Assembly (NCBI GenBank): GCA_963674665.2
Contig: CAXXPL010000009.1
Coordinates: forward strand, 682,001-746,000
DNA length: 64,000 bases
From: G963674665 sp963674665
Lineage (GTDB): Bacteria > Desulfobacterota > Desulfovibrionia > Desulfovibrionales > Desulfovibrionaceae
Reading direction: 5' to 3'
The notes under the pieces are model-generated. The model made no database searches, was not told the origin of the DNA, and saw only the letters and a list, made by a program, of their open reading frames with translations. Positions 53,093 through 61,894 of the stretch are shown one piece after another. Numbering within the stretch: the stretch's first letter is position 1; each line of letters starts with the position of its first letter. The translations under genes and the position numbers were made by a program.

Positions 53093-55348
53093 GTGCAGTC
53101 GACGCTGCGGGCTGTCAAGCCTGATAAGAAAGCTCAAGAAAAAAGTACCTCGAAAAGCGCCCCTTCGTTGCCCCCTGAAATGTCAGGAGAACCTTACACT
53201 GATTCGGGTTGGAGTGTTTCAGCATCGGACATCAGTGTCGGTGCCCAGGATCCCCTCCTCGGTTGTCTGATATACCTCACTGAATTCTACGGAAAACCTT
53301 ACTCCGCCAACGCCCTTACCAGTGGGTTGCCACTTCATGAAGGCATCCTGACGCCGGACATGTTTATCCGTGCCGCGTCGCGTGCCGGGCTTACGGCCAA
53401 AATCGCGGCTCGGGACCTGGATGCCATTCCGGACATGGTGCTTCCCGTGGTGGTGCTGCTCGACGACCGCCAGGCTTGTGTCCTCAAGTCCAGGCCAGGG
53501 GATCCCTTCCGCCCCGGCGTGGTGCGCATCGTCCTGCCCGAGACCGGGGAGGAGACCAGCTGTTCTTCCGACGAATTGGCCAAGCGCTTCGCCGGATACG
53601 CCATATTCGTGAAGCCGGTGGTTGAAAAAACCATGGACAGCGACTCCGACGGTCCACAGGAGAGCGCCGGGTCCTGGTTCTGGAGCGTTGTCAGGCGATT
53701 CTGGCCCACCTATGCCCAGGTAATGCTCGCCGCTGTACTGGTTAACATTTTTTCTCTTGCCAGCCCCATGTTTACCATGAACGTGTACGACAGGGTGGTG
53801 CCCAACAAGGCGTTGGAGACCCTCTGGGTGCTGGCCGTGGGCATGATAATCATCCTGTTCTTCGACTTTCTGCTGAAAACCCTGCGCACCATGTTCGTGG
53901 ACAACGCGGGCAAACGCGCGGACATACTGCTTTCCAGCCGCATCTTCGAGCACGTGCTCAACCTGAAGCTGCACGCTCAGCCCTCGTCCTCCGGCGCCTT
54001 CGCCAACCAACTCCGCGAGTTCGAAACCCTGCGCGAGTTTCTCAGCTCGGCCATGGTCATTTCCCTTGTGGACCTGCCGTTTCTGTTCCTGTTCATCGGC
54101 GTGATCTACATGATCGGGGGGCCGGTGGCCTATGTGCCCCTTGTGGCGGTGCCCCTGGTGATTTTTTTCGGCTTCATCATCCAGCTTCCCATGCGCAGGA
54201 GCGTATCCAAGGAAGCCAAGGAGCGCTCCCACAAGCATGGGGTCATCATCGAATCCGTGGCAGCTCTGGAGACCATCAAGAGCCTTGGCGCCGAGAGCCG
54301 CATGCAAAGGGCCTGGGAGCGCTACGTGGGCGAGGCCGCCAAGACCAGCCTGGGGCTCAAGGCCCTGTCCGGAACCAGCATGAACCTGGCGCAGGTCACC
54401 ATGCAGTCTGTCACCGTGGGCGTTATTCTGGTGGGCGTCTACCAGATCATCAAGGGCGAGATGACCATGGGCGGGCTCATCGCCTGCAGCATCCTGTCCG
54501 GTAGGACCATGGCCCCTCTGGGGCAGATCGCGGGTCTTCTTGCCAGAATGTTCCAATCCATGGACGCCCTGAAGAACCTCAACGCCATCATGAAGCTCCC
54601 TGTGGAGCGGCAGCCGGGCAGGCGCTACCTGAGCCGGAATGATGTGCGGGGCAATATCGAGCTCAAGGACGTCACCTTCCGCTATCCCTCATCAGGGGTG
54701 GACGTCATCCGGGAGCTGAACCTCAACATCAAGGCCGGGGAAAAGGTCGGCATCATCGGCCCCATCGGCAGTGGCAAGACCACCCTGGCGCGGCTCATCT
54801 GCGGCCTATACGAACCATCTGATGGCGCCGTGCTCCTGGACTCCACCGACATCCGGCAGCTCGACCCGGCGGACGTCCGCGCCTCCATCGGCAAGGTACT
54901 GCAGGAGGTCATCCTGTTCAAAGGCTCCATCCGGGACAACATCGCCATAAGCTACGCCCACGCCGACGACTCCATGATCTTCGACGTGGCCCGGCTCTCC
55001 GGGGTGCACGATTTCATATCCCAACACCCCATGGGCTATGACATGGACGTGGGGGAGCGTGGACAACACCTTTCCGGGGGACAGCGCCAGGCTGTGGGGC
55101 TGGCTCGGGCCCTGCTGCAGTCGCCCCCGATTCTTTTGCTGGACGAACCCACCAGCCAGATGGACATGGCCAGCGAACAGGCCTTTCGCAACCGGCTGCG
55201 CGCAATCATAAAGGACAAGACCCTTGTCCTGATCACGCACCGCCCCTCCATGCTGCAGCTGGTGGACAGGGTGATCGTCGTAGGCAACGGCAAGGTGATG
55301 GCCGACGGCCCCAGGGACACCATACTTTCTCCTGGAGGGCGCAAATGA
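53093..55348 (+). CDS. Type I secretion ABC transporter with C39-like domain (LapB/RtxB type)
   Basis: This inner-membrane ATPase/permease of about 751 residues has an N-terminal C39 peptidase-like domain in roughly its first 175 residues, a six-helix ABC membrane domain in the middle, and a C-terminal nucleotide-binding domain. Walker A is GPIGSGKT (556-563), the signature is LSGGQRQ, Walker B is ILLLDEP and the H-loop is LITHRP. The C39-like domain lacks the catalytic Cys (Pro in its place) and His, so it should bind rather than cleave substrate, as in RTX exporters. GTG 53093 is chosen because GGGGAG lies 7 bases upstream; an in-frame ATG at 53018 has no ribosome site. It overlaps the HlyD gene by 4 bases. 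Confidence 0.9.
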   Translation: MQSTLRAVKPDKKAQEKSTSKSAPSLPPEMSGEPYTDSGWSVSASDISVGAQDPLLGCLIYLTEFYGKPYSANALTSGLPLHEGILTPDMFIRAASRAGLTAKIAARDLDAIPDMVLPVVVLLDDRQACVLKSRPGDPFRPGVVRIVLPETGEETSCSSDELAKRFAGYAIFVKPVVEKTMDSDSDGPQESAGSWFWSVVRRFWPTYAQVMLAAVLVNIFSLASPMFTMNVYDRVVPNKALETLWVLAVGMIIILFFDFLLKTLRTMFVDNAGKRADILLSSRIFEHVLNLKLHAQPSSSGAFANQLREFETLREFLSSAMVISLVDLPFLFLFIGVIYMIGGPVAYVPLVAVPLVIFFGFIIQLPMRRSVSKEAKERSHKHGVIIESVAALETIKSLGAESRMQRAWERYVGEAAKTSLGLKALSGTSMNLAQVTMQSVTVGVILVGVYQIIKGEMTMGGLIACSILSGRTMAPLGQIAGLLARMFQSMDALKNLNAIMKLPVERQPGRRYLSRNDVRGNIELKDVTFRYPSSGVDVIRELNLNIKAGEKVGIIGPIGSGKTTLARLICGLYEPSDGAVLLDSTDIRQLDPADVRASIGKVLQEVILFKGSIRDNIAISYAHADDSMIFDVARLSGVHDFISQHPMGYDMDVGERGQHLSGGQRQAVGLARALLQSPPILLLDEPTSQMDMASEQAFRNRLRAIIKDKTLVLITHRPSMLQLVDRVIVVGNGKVMADGPRDTILSPGGRK

Positions 55349-56685
55349 GCCTGTTCAAGCGCCCGGCAACAGGTACGTGGGGCGACCTGGAGTTCGCCCT
55401 GGACACGAAAGCAGCATTGGTGGACGGCCCCTCGCCACGCTCCCGGATCCTGTTGTACACATGCGCCGCCTTCATGGTCTGCATGATAGTCTGGGCAAGC
55501 CTGGCCATCATCGACGAGACCACCCACGCGGATGGGCGGGTGATTCCCTCCACCAAGGTGCAGGTCATCCAGAACCTGGAAGGCGGCATCCTCAAGGCCA
55601 TCTTTGTCAAAGAGGGGCAGGTGGTGAACAAGGGCGAGGTCCTCGTCCGCATAGACGACACAACGTTCGCCGCGAGCTTCGGCGAAGTGGTGACCAGGAA
55701 GTGGCAGTTGCTGGCCGAGACCACGCGGCTCAGGGCGGAGTACGAGGGCATACCTTTTGTGGTGCCCGAGAATTTTCCCCAGGAGCACATGGCCATCGTG
55801 GACGGCCAGATGGACCTGTACGATGCCAGGCAACAGGAGTTGCAATCCGCCATATCCATCCTGCGCAACCAGGCGGATCAGAAGATAAGGGAAAAGCGGG
55901 AGCTTCAGAGCAAGGCCAGTCAACTGCGCGACAGCCTCGGGCTTGCGGAGCAGGAATACACAATCAACAAGCCTTTCGCGGCCAAGGGAGTGGTTCCCAA
56001 GGTCGACATGCTGCGGCTGCGCAGGGAGATAACGGATTTGCGGGGAGAGCTGCGTACAACGGAACTCTCCCTGGAGCGCATCGAGCTGGCCATCGAGGAG
56101 AGCAGAAAGCGTATCGAAGAAAAGAGCGATACGTTCCGCTCCATGGCCATGACCGAATTGAGCCAGAAAAAGGCCGAGCTTCGCGCCGTGGAGCAGGCGT
56201 TCACCGCGGCGGACGACAAGGTGAGGCGCACCGAGGTGGTCTCACCGGTGCGCGGGGTGGTCAAGGAGATCAAGATCCGCACCATCGGCGGCGTCATCAA
56301 GCCGGGGCAGGACATCATGGAAGTGGTACCCCTCGATGACCAGCTCCTTGTGGAGGCGCGGATAACCCCTAGGGACGTTGCCTTCCTGCGCCCGGACCAG
56401 AAGGCCACGGTCAAGCTCACGGCCTATGATTTTTCCATCTACGGGGGGCTGGATGGCAAGCTGGAGCGGATAAGCGCCGACACCATCGAGGACGAGAAAG
56501 GGCAGCACTTCTATCACATCATTGTTCGCACGGATAAGAACTATCTCATGCATTACAACGAGAAACTGCCCATCATTCCCGGCATGGTGGCCTCGGTGGA
56601 CATCAAGACCGGTGAAAAGTCCATCCTGAGGTATATCCTGAAACCCATAATAAAGACCAAGGACAGGGCGCTGACAGAACGCTAG
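55345..56685 (+). CDS. HlyD-family periplasmic adaptor (LapC type)
   Basis: This 446-residue membrane fusion protein has one membrane helix at about 35-56 (LLYTCAAFMVCMIVWASLAI), a lipoyl-like half (VIQNLEGGILKAIFVKEGQVV), a long alpha-helical hairpin at about 115-290, and a C-terminal beta-barrel (VVSPVRGVVKEI, then PGQDIMEVVPLDDQLLVEA). It links the ABC transporter to the TolC channel. Its ATG overlaps the end of the ABC gene in an ATGA junction, so the two are translationally coupled. Size and layout are normal for type I secretion adaptors of large adhesins. Confidence 0.92.
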   Translation: MSLFKRPATGTWGDLEFALDTKAALVDGPSPRSRILLYTCAAFMVCMIVWASLAIIDETTHADGRVIPSTKVQVIQNLEGGILKAIFVKEGQVVNKGEVLVRIDDTTFAASFGEVVTRKWQLLAETTRLRAEYEGIPFVVPENFPQEHMAIVDGQMDLYDARQQELQSAISILRNQADQKIREKRELQSKASQLRDSLGLAEQEYTINKPFAAKGVVPKVDMLRLRREITDLRGELRTTELSLERIELAIEESRKRIEEKSDTFRSMAMTELSQKKAELRAVEQAFTAADDKVRRTEVVSPVRGVVKEIKIRTIGGVIKPGQDIMEVVPLDDQLLVEARITPRDVAFLRPDQKATVKLTAYDFSIYGGLDGKLERISADTIEDEKGQHFYHIIVRTDKNYLMHYNEKLPIIPGMVASVDIKTGEKSILRYILKPIIKTKDRALTER

Positions 56686-56781
56686 CGTCGGGAAACGACT
56701 GCAAGGACGGTAACCCGCAAGCCGTCATTGGAACATGAGCCATCTTTGATAGTGGCGTCAAAGATCAGAAGGAGGGGCCTA

Positions 56782-58104
56782 ATGCACACGCAGAGTATTG
56801 GTAAATGGTTTGCTGTACTGGTGATTACGGTATTGCTGCCGCTTGTGGCGAGCAATGTGCAGGCGATTTTCCTGAACGAGGCGGTGGATTCCGCGATCAA
56901 GACCTATCCCGAGGTCGAGGTGGCGGCGCACCGCGCAAAAGCGGCGCATTTCGAGTACAGGCAGGAGCAGAGCCGCTACTTCCCGTCCGTGGACCTGGAG
57001 CACCGCTACGGCATCGAATACAACAACACCCCCACCACCCGGGGCAACCCGGGCAACTACGACGACTGGATGGAGAGTTCCTCCACGGCCATCGTCGCAA
57101 CCCAGACCATTTTCGACCTGACGCGCAACTTTTCCATTGAAAACGTCAAGGCCGTCCGGAATTCTTCCAGATTCGACTACCTGGACACCACCGAGATCAT
57201 CGGTCTTGAGGCCGTTCGCGCCTACATCGAGGTGGGGCGCCTGATAGAGGTGGTGGCCCTGGCCGACGAAAACATCAAGGGGCATGAAGCCATTTTGAAC
57301 TCGGTGCGCGAAAGGGCCGAAGCCGGTAGCCTTGGCCTGGGCGACGTTAAGCAGGCCGAAGCCCGTCTGGCAGAAGCCGTGGCCAGCTACACGGACTACG
57401 AGCGCCAGCTCGAGAACGCCCGCATCGGCTTCGAGCGCTTCATCGGCCAGGCTCCGGACGAGGATGTCTCCCGCCCCGAGTTCGATGACAGTCTGCTCCC
57501 GGATGAGGCGCGCCAAGCCCTGGCCATGATCGATTCACATCCGGCAGTGGTCTCCGCCAAATACGGCGTGGACGCCTCCGAGGCCTCTGTCAACGAATCC
57601 CTGTCAAGCTTTCTCCCGGTCCTCGAGGCCGAGGCCAGCGCCTCCCGCGAGTTCAACAGGGAAGGCGTGAAAAAGCGTTCCGACAATTTCTCGGCCATGC
57701 TCGTCGTCAGCTGGAACCTTTTCGAGGGCGGCAGAAAGTTCAACAACGTGCGCGAGCAGCGCCAGAGAGTGGGGCAGGCCCGCGCCCTGGAGATGCAGCG
57801 CAAGCGTGAAGTCACCGAGCAGATCCGCGAGTCCTGGAACGACATCGTGCGCCGCGACCTGCAGTCCAAGGCTCTGATCGAGGAAGTGGTGGCCAACACC
57901 CGGGTGCTGGAAGTCTACCACGAGGAGTTCGACCTGGGGCTGCGCGACCTGCTCGACCTGCTGGACGCCGAGAGCAACCTCAACAGCTCCCAGATCGCTC
58001 TGGTGAATACCGAATGCCAGGCCCTGTTCTCCCGGTACAGGCTCCTGGCCTCCGGCGGAAAACTCCTGGAGTCCCTGAAGATCGAGACCTCATCCCTCGA
58101 TTAG
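56782..58104 (+). CDS. TolC-family outer membrane channel for type I secretion
   Basis: This 440-residue outer membrane factor has a Sec signal peptide (residues 1-28, ending SNVQA), then two TolC repeats (LNEAVDSAIKTYPEVEVAAHRAKAA at the start; FSAMLVVSWNLFEGGRKFNNV in the second half). LGLRDLLDLLDAESNL is the usual C-terminal helix motif. The ATG at 56782 follows GGAGGGG; an upstream TTG at 56728 is rejected because the signal peptide starts at the ATG. It completes the exporter: ABC, HlyD and TolC are contiguous. A strong terminator follows. Confidence 0.92.
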   Translation: MHTQSIGKWFAVLVITVLLPLVASNVQAIFLNEAVDSAIKTYPEVEVAAHRAKAAHFEYRQEQSRYFPSVDLEHRYGIEYNNTPTTRGNPGNYDDWMESSSTAIVATQTIFDLTRNFSIENVKAVRNSSRFDYLDTTEIIGLEAVRAYIEVGRLIEVVALADENIKGHEAILNSVRERAEAGSLGLGDVKQAEARLAEAVASYTDYERQLENARIGFERFIGQAPDEDVSRPEFDDSLLPDEARQALAMIDSHPAVVSAKYGVDASEASVNESLSSFLPVLEAEASASREFNREGVKKRSDNFSAMLVVSWNLFEGGRKFNNVREQRQRVGQARALEMQRKREVTEQIRESWNDIVRRDLQSKALIEEVVANTRVLEVYHEEFDLGLRDLLDLLDAESNLNSSQIALVNTECQALFSRYRLLASGGKLLESLKIETSSLD

Positions 58105-58161
58105 TCAGCGTACTTCCCGCCGGGCCTCTCCTGTAAGACCGGCATTGCCACAGCCGCAAAC

Positions 58162-58193
58162 AAAAGGGGTGTGTCGATGGACACACCCCTTTT
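58162..58193. terminator. Strong bidirectional terminator
   Basis: A perfect 14-bp stem, AAAAGGGGTGTGTC and GACACACCCCTTTT, surrounds a 4-base loop. A-tract and T-tract ends make it work in both directions between the convergent TolC and DUF3089 genes. Confidence 0.9.
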
Positions 58194-58260
58194 CTGATCG
58201 TCAAGCAAGCGGTGGAAGATCCCTTCTCCCGAAAGTTCCATCGATCCTCTTAACATCACA

Positions 58261-59253
58261 TCACTTCTTTAAATACGCCTCGATGCGCGTGGCCGCGTTC
58301 TGTTCCAGGTTGCGGTACCAGAACGCGTAGTCGTACTTGTGATACACGCCGTCCGGGAAATTGCCCAGAGGCAGGTCGTCCGGCGGCGTGGTGACCAGCG
58401 CCCCGGTTTCGGGATCGATTTGCGCTCCGCAGTAGTGGGGCACTTCCCGTTCTATGGTGTTGGTGTTCTCGTCAAAGAACACGGCGCCAAGGTTCAGGAA
58501 TTTGTCCGCGGGCGCGTTGCCCGTGGTCCAGGACAGGGGATTCACGCAGGACGCGCCGGGTAGCAGAACCGGAGAGCCCGTGGCCCCGGGCGCCTGGGTG
58601 TTGAAGGTGATGATCACGCAGGTGTCGTCGGCGTGCTGGGCGATCTTCAGCCAGGGGTGTTTTTTCAGGTCCTGGGCGGTGACGGAATAGCCGATGAGAT
58701 ATGCCGCCACCAGCCGTTTTTGCAGGCTCTTGTCGTAGAACCGCCTGCGCAGGATGTCCAGCATCACGATGGTGCCCTGGCTGTCCGATGCCAGAATGAA
58801 GGGACGGTCCGGGTTCAGGTTGGCCAGGTAGAAGTCGAAGGCGCGGTACGCGTCCTCGGCGCCGATACGGAAATTCGGGTGCATCACCATGTCCACATCA
58901 GGGTCCAGCACGGCGAAGGAAACCTGTCGGTAGTAGGGGGCGAACAGGTTGGCGGAGCTGGAGAACGCCCCGGCCTGGGCCAGGATGAGATGCTCGGCGC
59001 GGGCGCGAAGATCCGGCCGGTAAATGTCCATATTCTTGGGAGAGCGCTCCGGATAGATGGTGGGGTAGATGTAGAACACGTCCACCGGCTTGTCTGTCGT
59101 GTCGGCCTTGGCCACCCAGCTGGAATTCCGAGAATAGTCGGGGGTGGGAGGAATGGCGTCCTCGTTTTCGAGGTTGCAGGCGGCACAGGCCGGACCTGGA
59201 AGGACACCGATGTACAGGCACAGCAGACAGAGGTACAACCCCAAAACTCCCAT
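58261..59253 (-). CDS. DUF3089-family exported alpha/beta-hydrolase-like protein
   Basis: This 330-residue protein has a Sec signal peptide (about residues 1-26, VLGLYLCLLCLYIGVLPGP). DUF3089 landmarks include PVDVFYIYPTIY near the start, the presumed nucleophile motif FILASDSQGT (a variant of the GxSxG elbow), and HKYDYAFWYRN near the end. Relatives are putative esterases or lipases of unknown substrate. The ATG at 59253 is chosen because AAAGGAAAT precedes it and the signal peptide starts there; an ATG at 59385 would add an unlikely leader that crosses a terminator. It lies downstream of VgrG on the same strand, but a terminator separates them. Confidence 0.78.
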   Translation of the reverse strand: MGVLGLYLCLLCLYIGVLPGPACAACNLENEDAIPPTPDYSRNSSWVAKADTTDKPVDVFYIYPTIYPERSPKNMDIYRPDLRARAEHLILAQAGAFSSSANLFAPYYRQVSFAVLDPDVDMVMHPNFRIGAEDAYRAFDFYLANLNPDRPFILASDSQGTIVMLDILRRRFYDKSLQKRLVAAYLIGYSVTAQDLKKHPWLKIAQHADDTCVIITFNTQAPGATGSPVLLPGASCVNPLSWTTGNAPADKFLNLGAVFFDENTNTIEREVPHYCGAQIDPETGALVTTPPDDLPLGNFPDGVYHKYDYAFWYRNLEQNAATRIEAYLKK

Positions 59254-59280
59254 AACAAATTTCCTTTGTTTCGGGTTTGG

Positions 59281-59329
59281 AAACAAAAACGCGAGGGGGG
59301 GAACCCTGAAACAGAGTTCTCCCCCTCGC
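59281..59329 (-). terminator. Rho-independent terminator of the VgrG gene
   Basis: Reading leftward, GCGAGGGGGAGAAC pairs with GTTCCCCCCCTCGC (14 bp, one G-U pair, 11-base loop, 59291-59329) and is followed by GTTTTTGTTT. It lies about 75 bases after the VgrG stop codon. Confidence 0.8.
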
Positions 59330-59402
59330 TCCCCATTTCTTATCACCGTCGAGAAAACCCTACATGATTGTATCCATTTTGGCAAAGATGTTCCAATTTA
59401 GT

Positions 59403-61655
59403 TCACAGGTAAACTTTTTCCGTGATCTCGGTATGTTCAGCGGAAAGCCCCAGCTTGCTTTCCAACATCTCGATCTTTTCCTGAAGCATGGACGTATGCG
59501 CGTCCACGAGCATGAGGTCCTCCTCCGCTAGCTTTTCCACAAACTGCTTCATACGAGTCTCGGATTCTCCAATGGCGGTATGAAGGGTGTTCATGTCAGT
59601 GCGGTCCTCGATAATGGCCTCGTGGGCCATGACAATGGCGCTCTCCTGCTCAGCGATTTTTTCCTTGGCCTCGGCGAGTTCGGTTTTGAGTTCATGGATT
59701 TCAGTGTCCACGTTGTGAATGTGCATGCTACGCTCTATGAGACGTACCTTTTCGGGGCGGATTTCCGAACATATGGCGGCGTTCACTTCTACAACCCGCC
59801 CCCAGATGATTTCGGCCTTGGGGCCGAGCATGACGTCCAGCACCGCTCCCACAGTGAATTCTGTGAGCGCGTCCAGGGTTATCTCGGTTTTGAGTCCGCC
59901 CACGGTCTTGTTGTCGAAGCCAAGAATAATGATCTCCTCGCCGCCCATGACAACCTTTGTGGAGTTGCCCCCCACTTCCATTTCCATGTGTTGGCCGATG
60001 GTGCCGTACCAGTTGCCCTCGGTGACGTAGCGGAAGCCGTCGGTGTTTTCCTCGGTCTCCCCCCAGCCGGAGTCGTCCTCCTCGGTGGTGACGCCGGAGG
60101 CGGGCGGATCGTTGGGTGCGCCCATGCGGAACCAGGTGTTGGCCGTGGGCGTCTGCATCAGAAAGCGCTGGGAGCCGGATTTGTCCTCGATATGCAGCTT
60201 GTTGCCCCCGGAAGTGGTGAGCTTGCACATGGTCTGGTCCGCGCCGGTCACCTGGCTGGGGGCGGTGGGGTTGGGCACCGCGCCCGCGATGACCGGGCGG
60301 TCCGGGTCGCCGGCCTCGAAGGTCAGGAGCACCTCGGTGCCCTTGTGCAGGGGCATGTGCATGCCGTGGTTCCCCCCGCCATAGGGCTGCATCATGCGCA
60401 GCCAGCTGGAGGCGTGGCCGTCCTTCCGGCCTGACAGATCAAAGGGCAGGATGACCTTGTAGCGCCCCTGGTCGTCCAACTCCGCGTATTGCCCGGATCC
60501 GGAGGCGTCGATGAGAGCGGTGAGGGTGCCGCTGATGAGCGGCTTGCTGGTCACAGGCAGAGGACGATACTGCAAATCCGCGGGAATGGCGCTGAAGGTG
60601 TTCTCGTACTCCGGCCTCTCCTCGATCATGCCCTCCAGGGCCTGGCGCAGACCGGCCTGCAGATATCTGGCCTGGTTGCCCATATGGCGGCATGAAACCA
60701 CCATGTAGTTCTGGTTGAAGTCCTTGCGGAAGTGGTTGACCAGGGTGAACACGAATCCGGCGCGCAGGGCGCCAACGGTGCTCTCTCCGTGGAAGCGGAT
60801 TGCGTTGGCAGCATGCGCCTCGGAGCGCACCTGGGCCAGCCTGATTCCCTCCCCCGGGGTCAGGAAGTGGTCGCCGTAGTGGTAGCTGACACCGCGCCCC
60901 TGTTCGTTGAAGTGCTTCGTGCTGGTGAGGTCCAGCTGCGGGGTGCGGTAGTTGTGGTCCTTGAGCCGCACGCTCTTGGGCACCGGCTGCACCCTGCAGA
61001 CCAGGGAGCGCAGCACCTCAGGGTCATCACCGGAGGGCATCCCTGAAGGGGGCGTGTAGCGCACCTGTTTGTGCCGCCGCAGGTCCGGGTGCGCGATGAC
61101 CGTGTCCGTGATCACCAGGGTGGTGTAATCCTCGTGGCGCTCGAAATAATAGTACATGCCCTCGCGCTCGATCCAGCGCAGGAGGAAGTTGTAGTTGGTC
61201 TCGTTGTACTGGCAGACCAGCTCCCGCACCGGGTACTCCCGCTTGAGCTTGAACATGAAGTCGCGTTTGTTCAGGCCGCTGTTCAGGAGCACCTTTTCCA
61301 GGATTTGCGGGATGCTCATGTTCAGGAACACCTCGTTGTGCTCCGCCAGGGTGAGCCACCAGATTCTGGGGGAGAGCACCGCCCGGTAGAACGCGATGCC
61401 GTGGGCGGAGTGCAGCTGTTCGAACTCGCTGACCACCCCGTGCAACGGCAGGTTGCCGTCCTCGGCGTGGATCACGCAGTTGGCCGGGGATTCCAGGATC
61501 TCGTTGAAGTCGATGGAGTGCTCTTTCGAACACAGCAGCATCTCTATATGGAACAGTTGGCACAGGGCTTCCTGCACCTCGTAGGTGACCACCGAGAAGG
61601 TGTCGCCGGGGTAGGCCATGGAAATGAAGCTGAAAACGCGTTGAGTCGGGGGCAT
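59403..61655 (-). CDS. vgrG: Type VI secretion spike protein VgrG with helical C-terminal extension
   Basis: This 750-residue spike protein has a gp27-like base at about 1-370 (VFSFISMAYPGDTFSVV near the start; WIEREGMYYYFERHED), a gp5 OB fold at about 385-480 (DDQGRYKVILPFDL, MQPYGGGNHGMHMPLHKGTEVLL, AGDPDRPVIAGAVPNP), and a beta-helical needle at about 490-600. From about residue 610 to the end the sequence is highly charged and predicted helical (IHELKTELAEAKEKIAEQES), unlike a plain needle tip. The ATG at 61655 was chosen because GGAGG lies 6 bases upstream; a longer frame to 61757 has no such site. No other type VI gene is in the window. It is divergent from the AT-rich NACHT gene. Confidence 0.88.
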   Translation of the reverse strand: MPPTQRVFSFISMAYPGDTFSVVTYEVQEALCQLFHIEMLLCSKEHSIDFNEILESPANCVIHAEDGNLPLHGVVSEFEQLHSAHGIAFYRAVLSPRIWWLTLAEHNEVFLNMSIPQILEKVLLNSGLNKRDFMFKLKREYPVRELVCQYNETNYNFLLRWIEREGMYYYFERHEDYTTLVITDTVIAHPDLRRHKQVRYTPPSGMPSGDDPEVLRSLVCRVQPVPKSVRLKDHNYRTPQLDLTSTKHFNEQGRGVSYHYGDHFLTPGEGIRLAQVRSEAHAANAIRFHGESTVGALRAGFVFTLVNHFRKDFNQNYMVVSCRHMGNQARYLQAGLRQALEGMIEERPEYENTFSAIPADLQYRPLPVTSKPLISGTLTALIDASGSGQYAELDDQGRYKVILPFDLSGRKDGHASSWLRMMQPYGGGNHGMHMPLHKGTEVLLTFEAGDPDRPVIAGAVPNPTAPSQVTGADQTMCKLTTSGGNKLHIEDKSGSQRFLMQTPTANTWFRMGAPNDPPASGVTTEEDDSGWGETEENTDGFRYVTEGNWYGTIGQHMEMEVGGNSTKVVMGGEEIIILGFDNKTVGGLKTEITLDALTEFTVGAVLDVMLGPKAEIIWGRVVEVNAAICSEIRPEKVRLIERSMHIHNVDTEIHELKTELAEAKEKIAEQESAIVMAHEAIIEDRTDMNTLHTAIGESETRMKQFVEKLAEEDLMLVDAHTSMLQEKIEMLESKLGLSAEHTEITEKVYL

Positions 61656-61842
61656 GAACATCCTCCGGGAGCGTTGGAGCAGCCGGGAAACGCCCCGGCC
61701 GACGGTCAGGGTAGGGAATCGCAAGGGATCGTGTTGCAACCCTGACAGCTTGTTCAATATTTGCTTTGGTGAAAAGAGGCAAGAGGGGCGAAAAGGAGAT
61801 CAAAATAGTAAAGAAATTGACGAGAAAAGTTAATATAAAACA

Positions 61843-61871
61843 TTGTAGCGGGCGAGTTAATGAACTATAAA
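61843..61871 (+). promoter_or_regulatory. Probable promoter of the NACHT gene
   Basis: TTGTAG (61843-61848), a 17-base spacer and TATAAA (61866-61871) precede a GGAGG at 61886-61890 and the ATG at 61895. The -10 is good and the -35 is weak. The divergent gap 61656-61894 switches from GC-rich to AT-rich around 61750. Confidence 0.5.
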
Positions 61872-61894
61872 TAAAAAACAATTTTGGAGGGCAA

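Noticed and set aside
58261..59253. DUF3089 hydrolase as a type VI effector of the adjacent VgrG
   Set aside because: It has a Sec signal peptide, and a strong terminator separates it from vgrG; neither fits a cytoplasmic T6SS cargo made with its spike.
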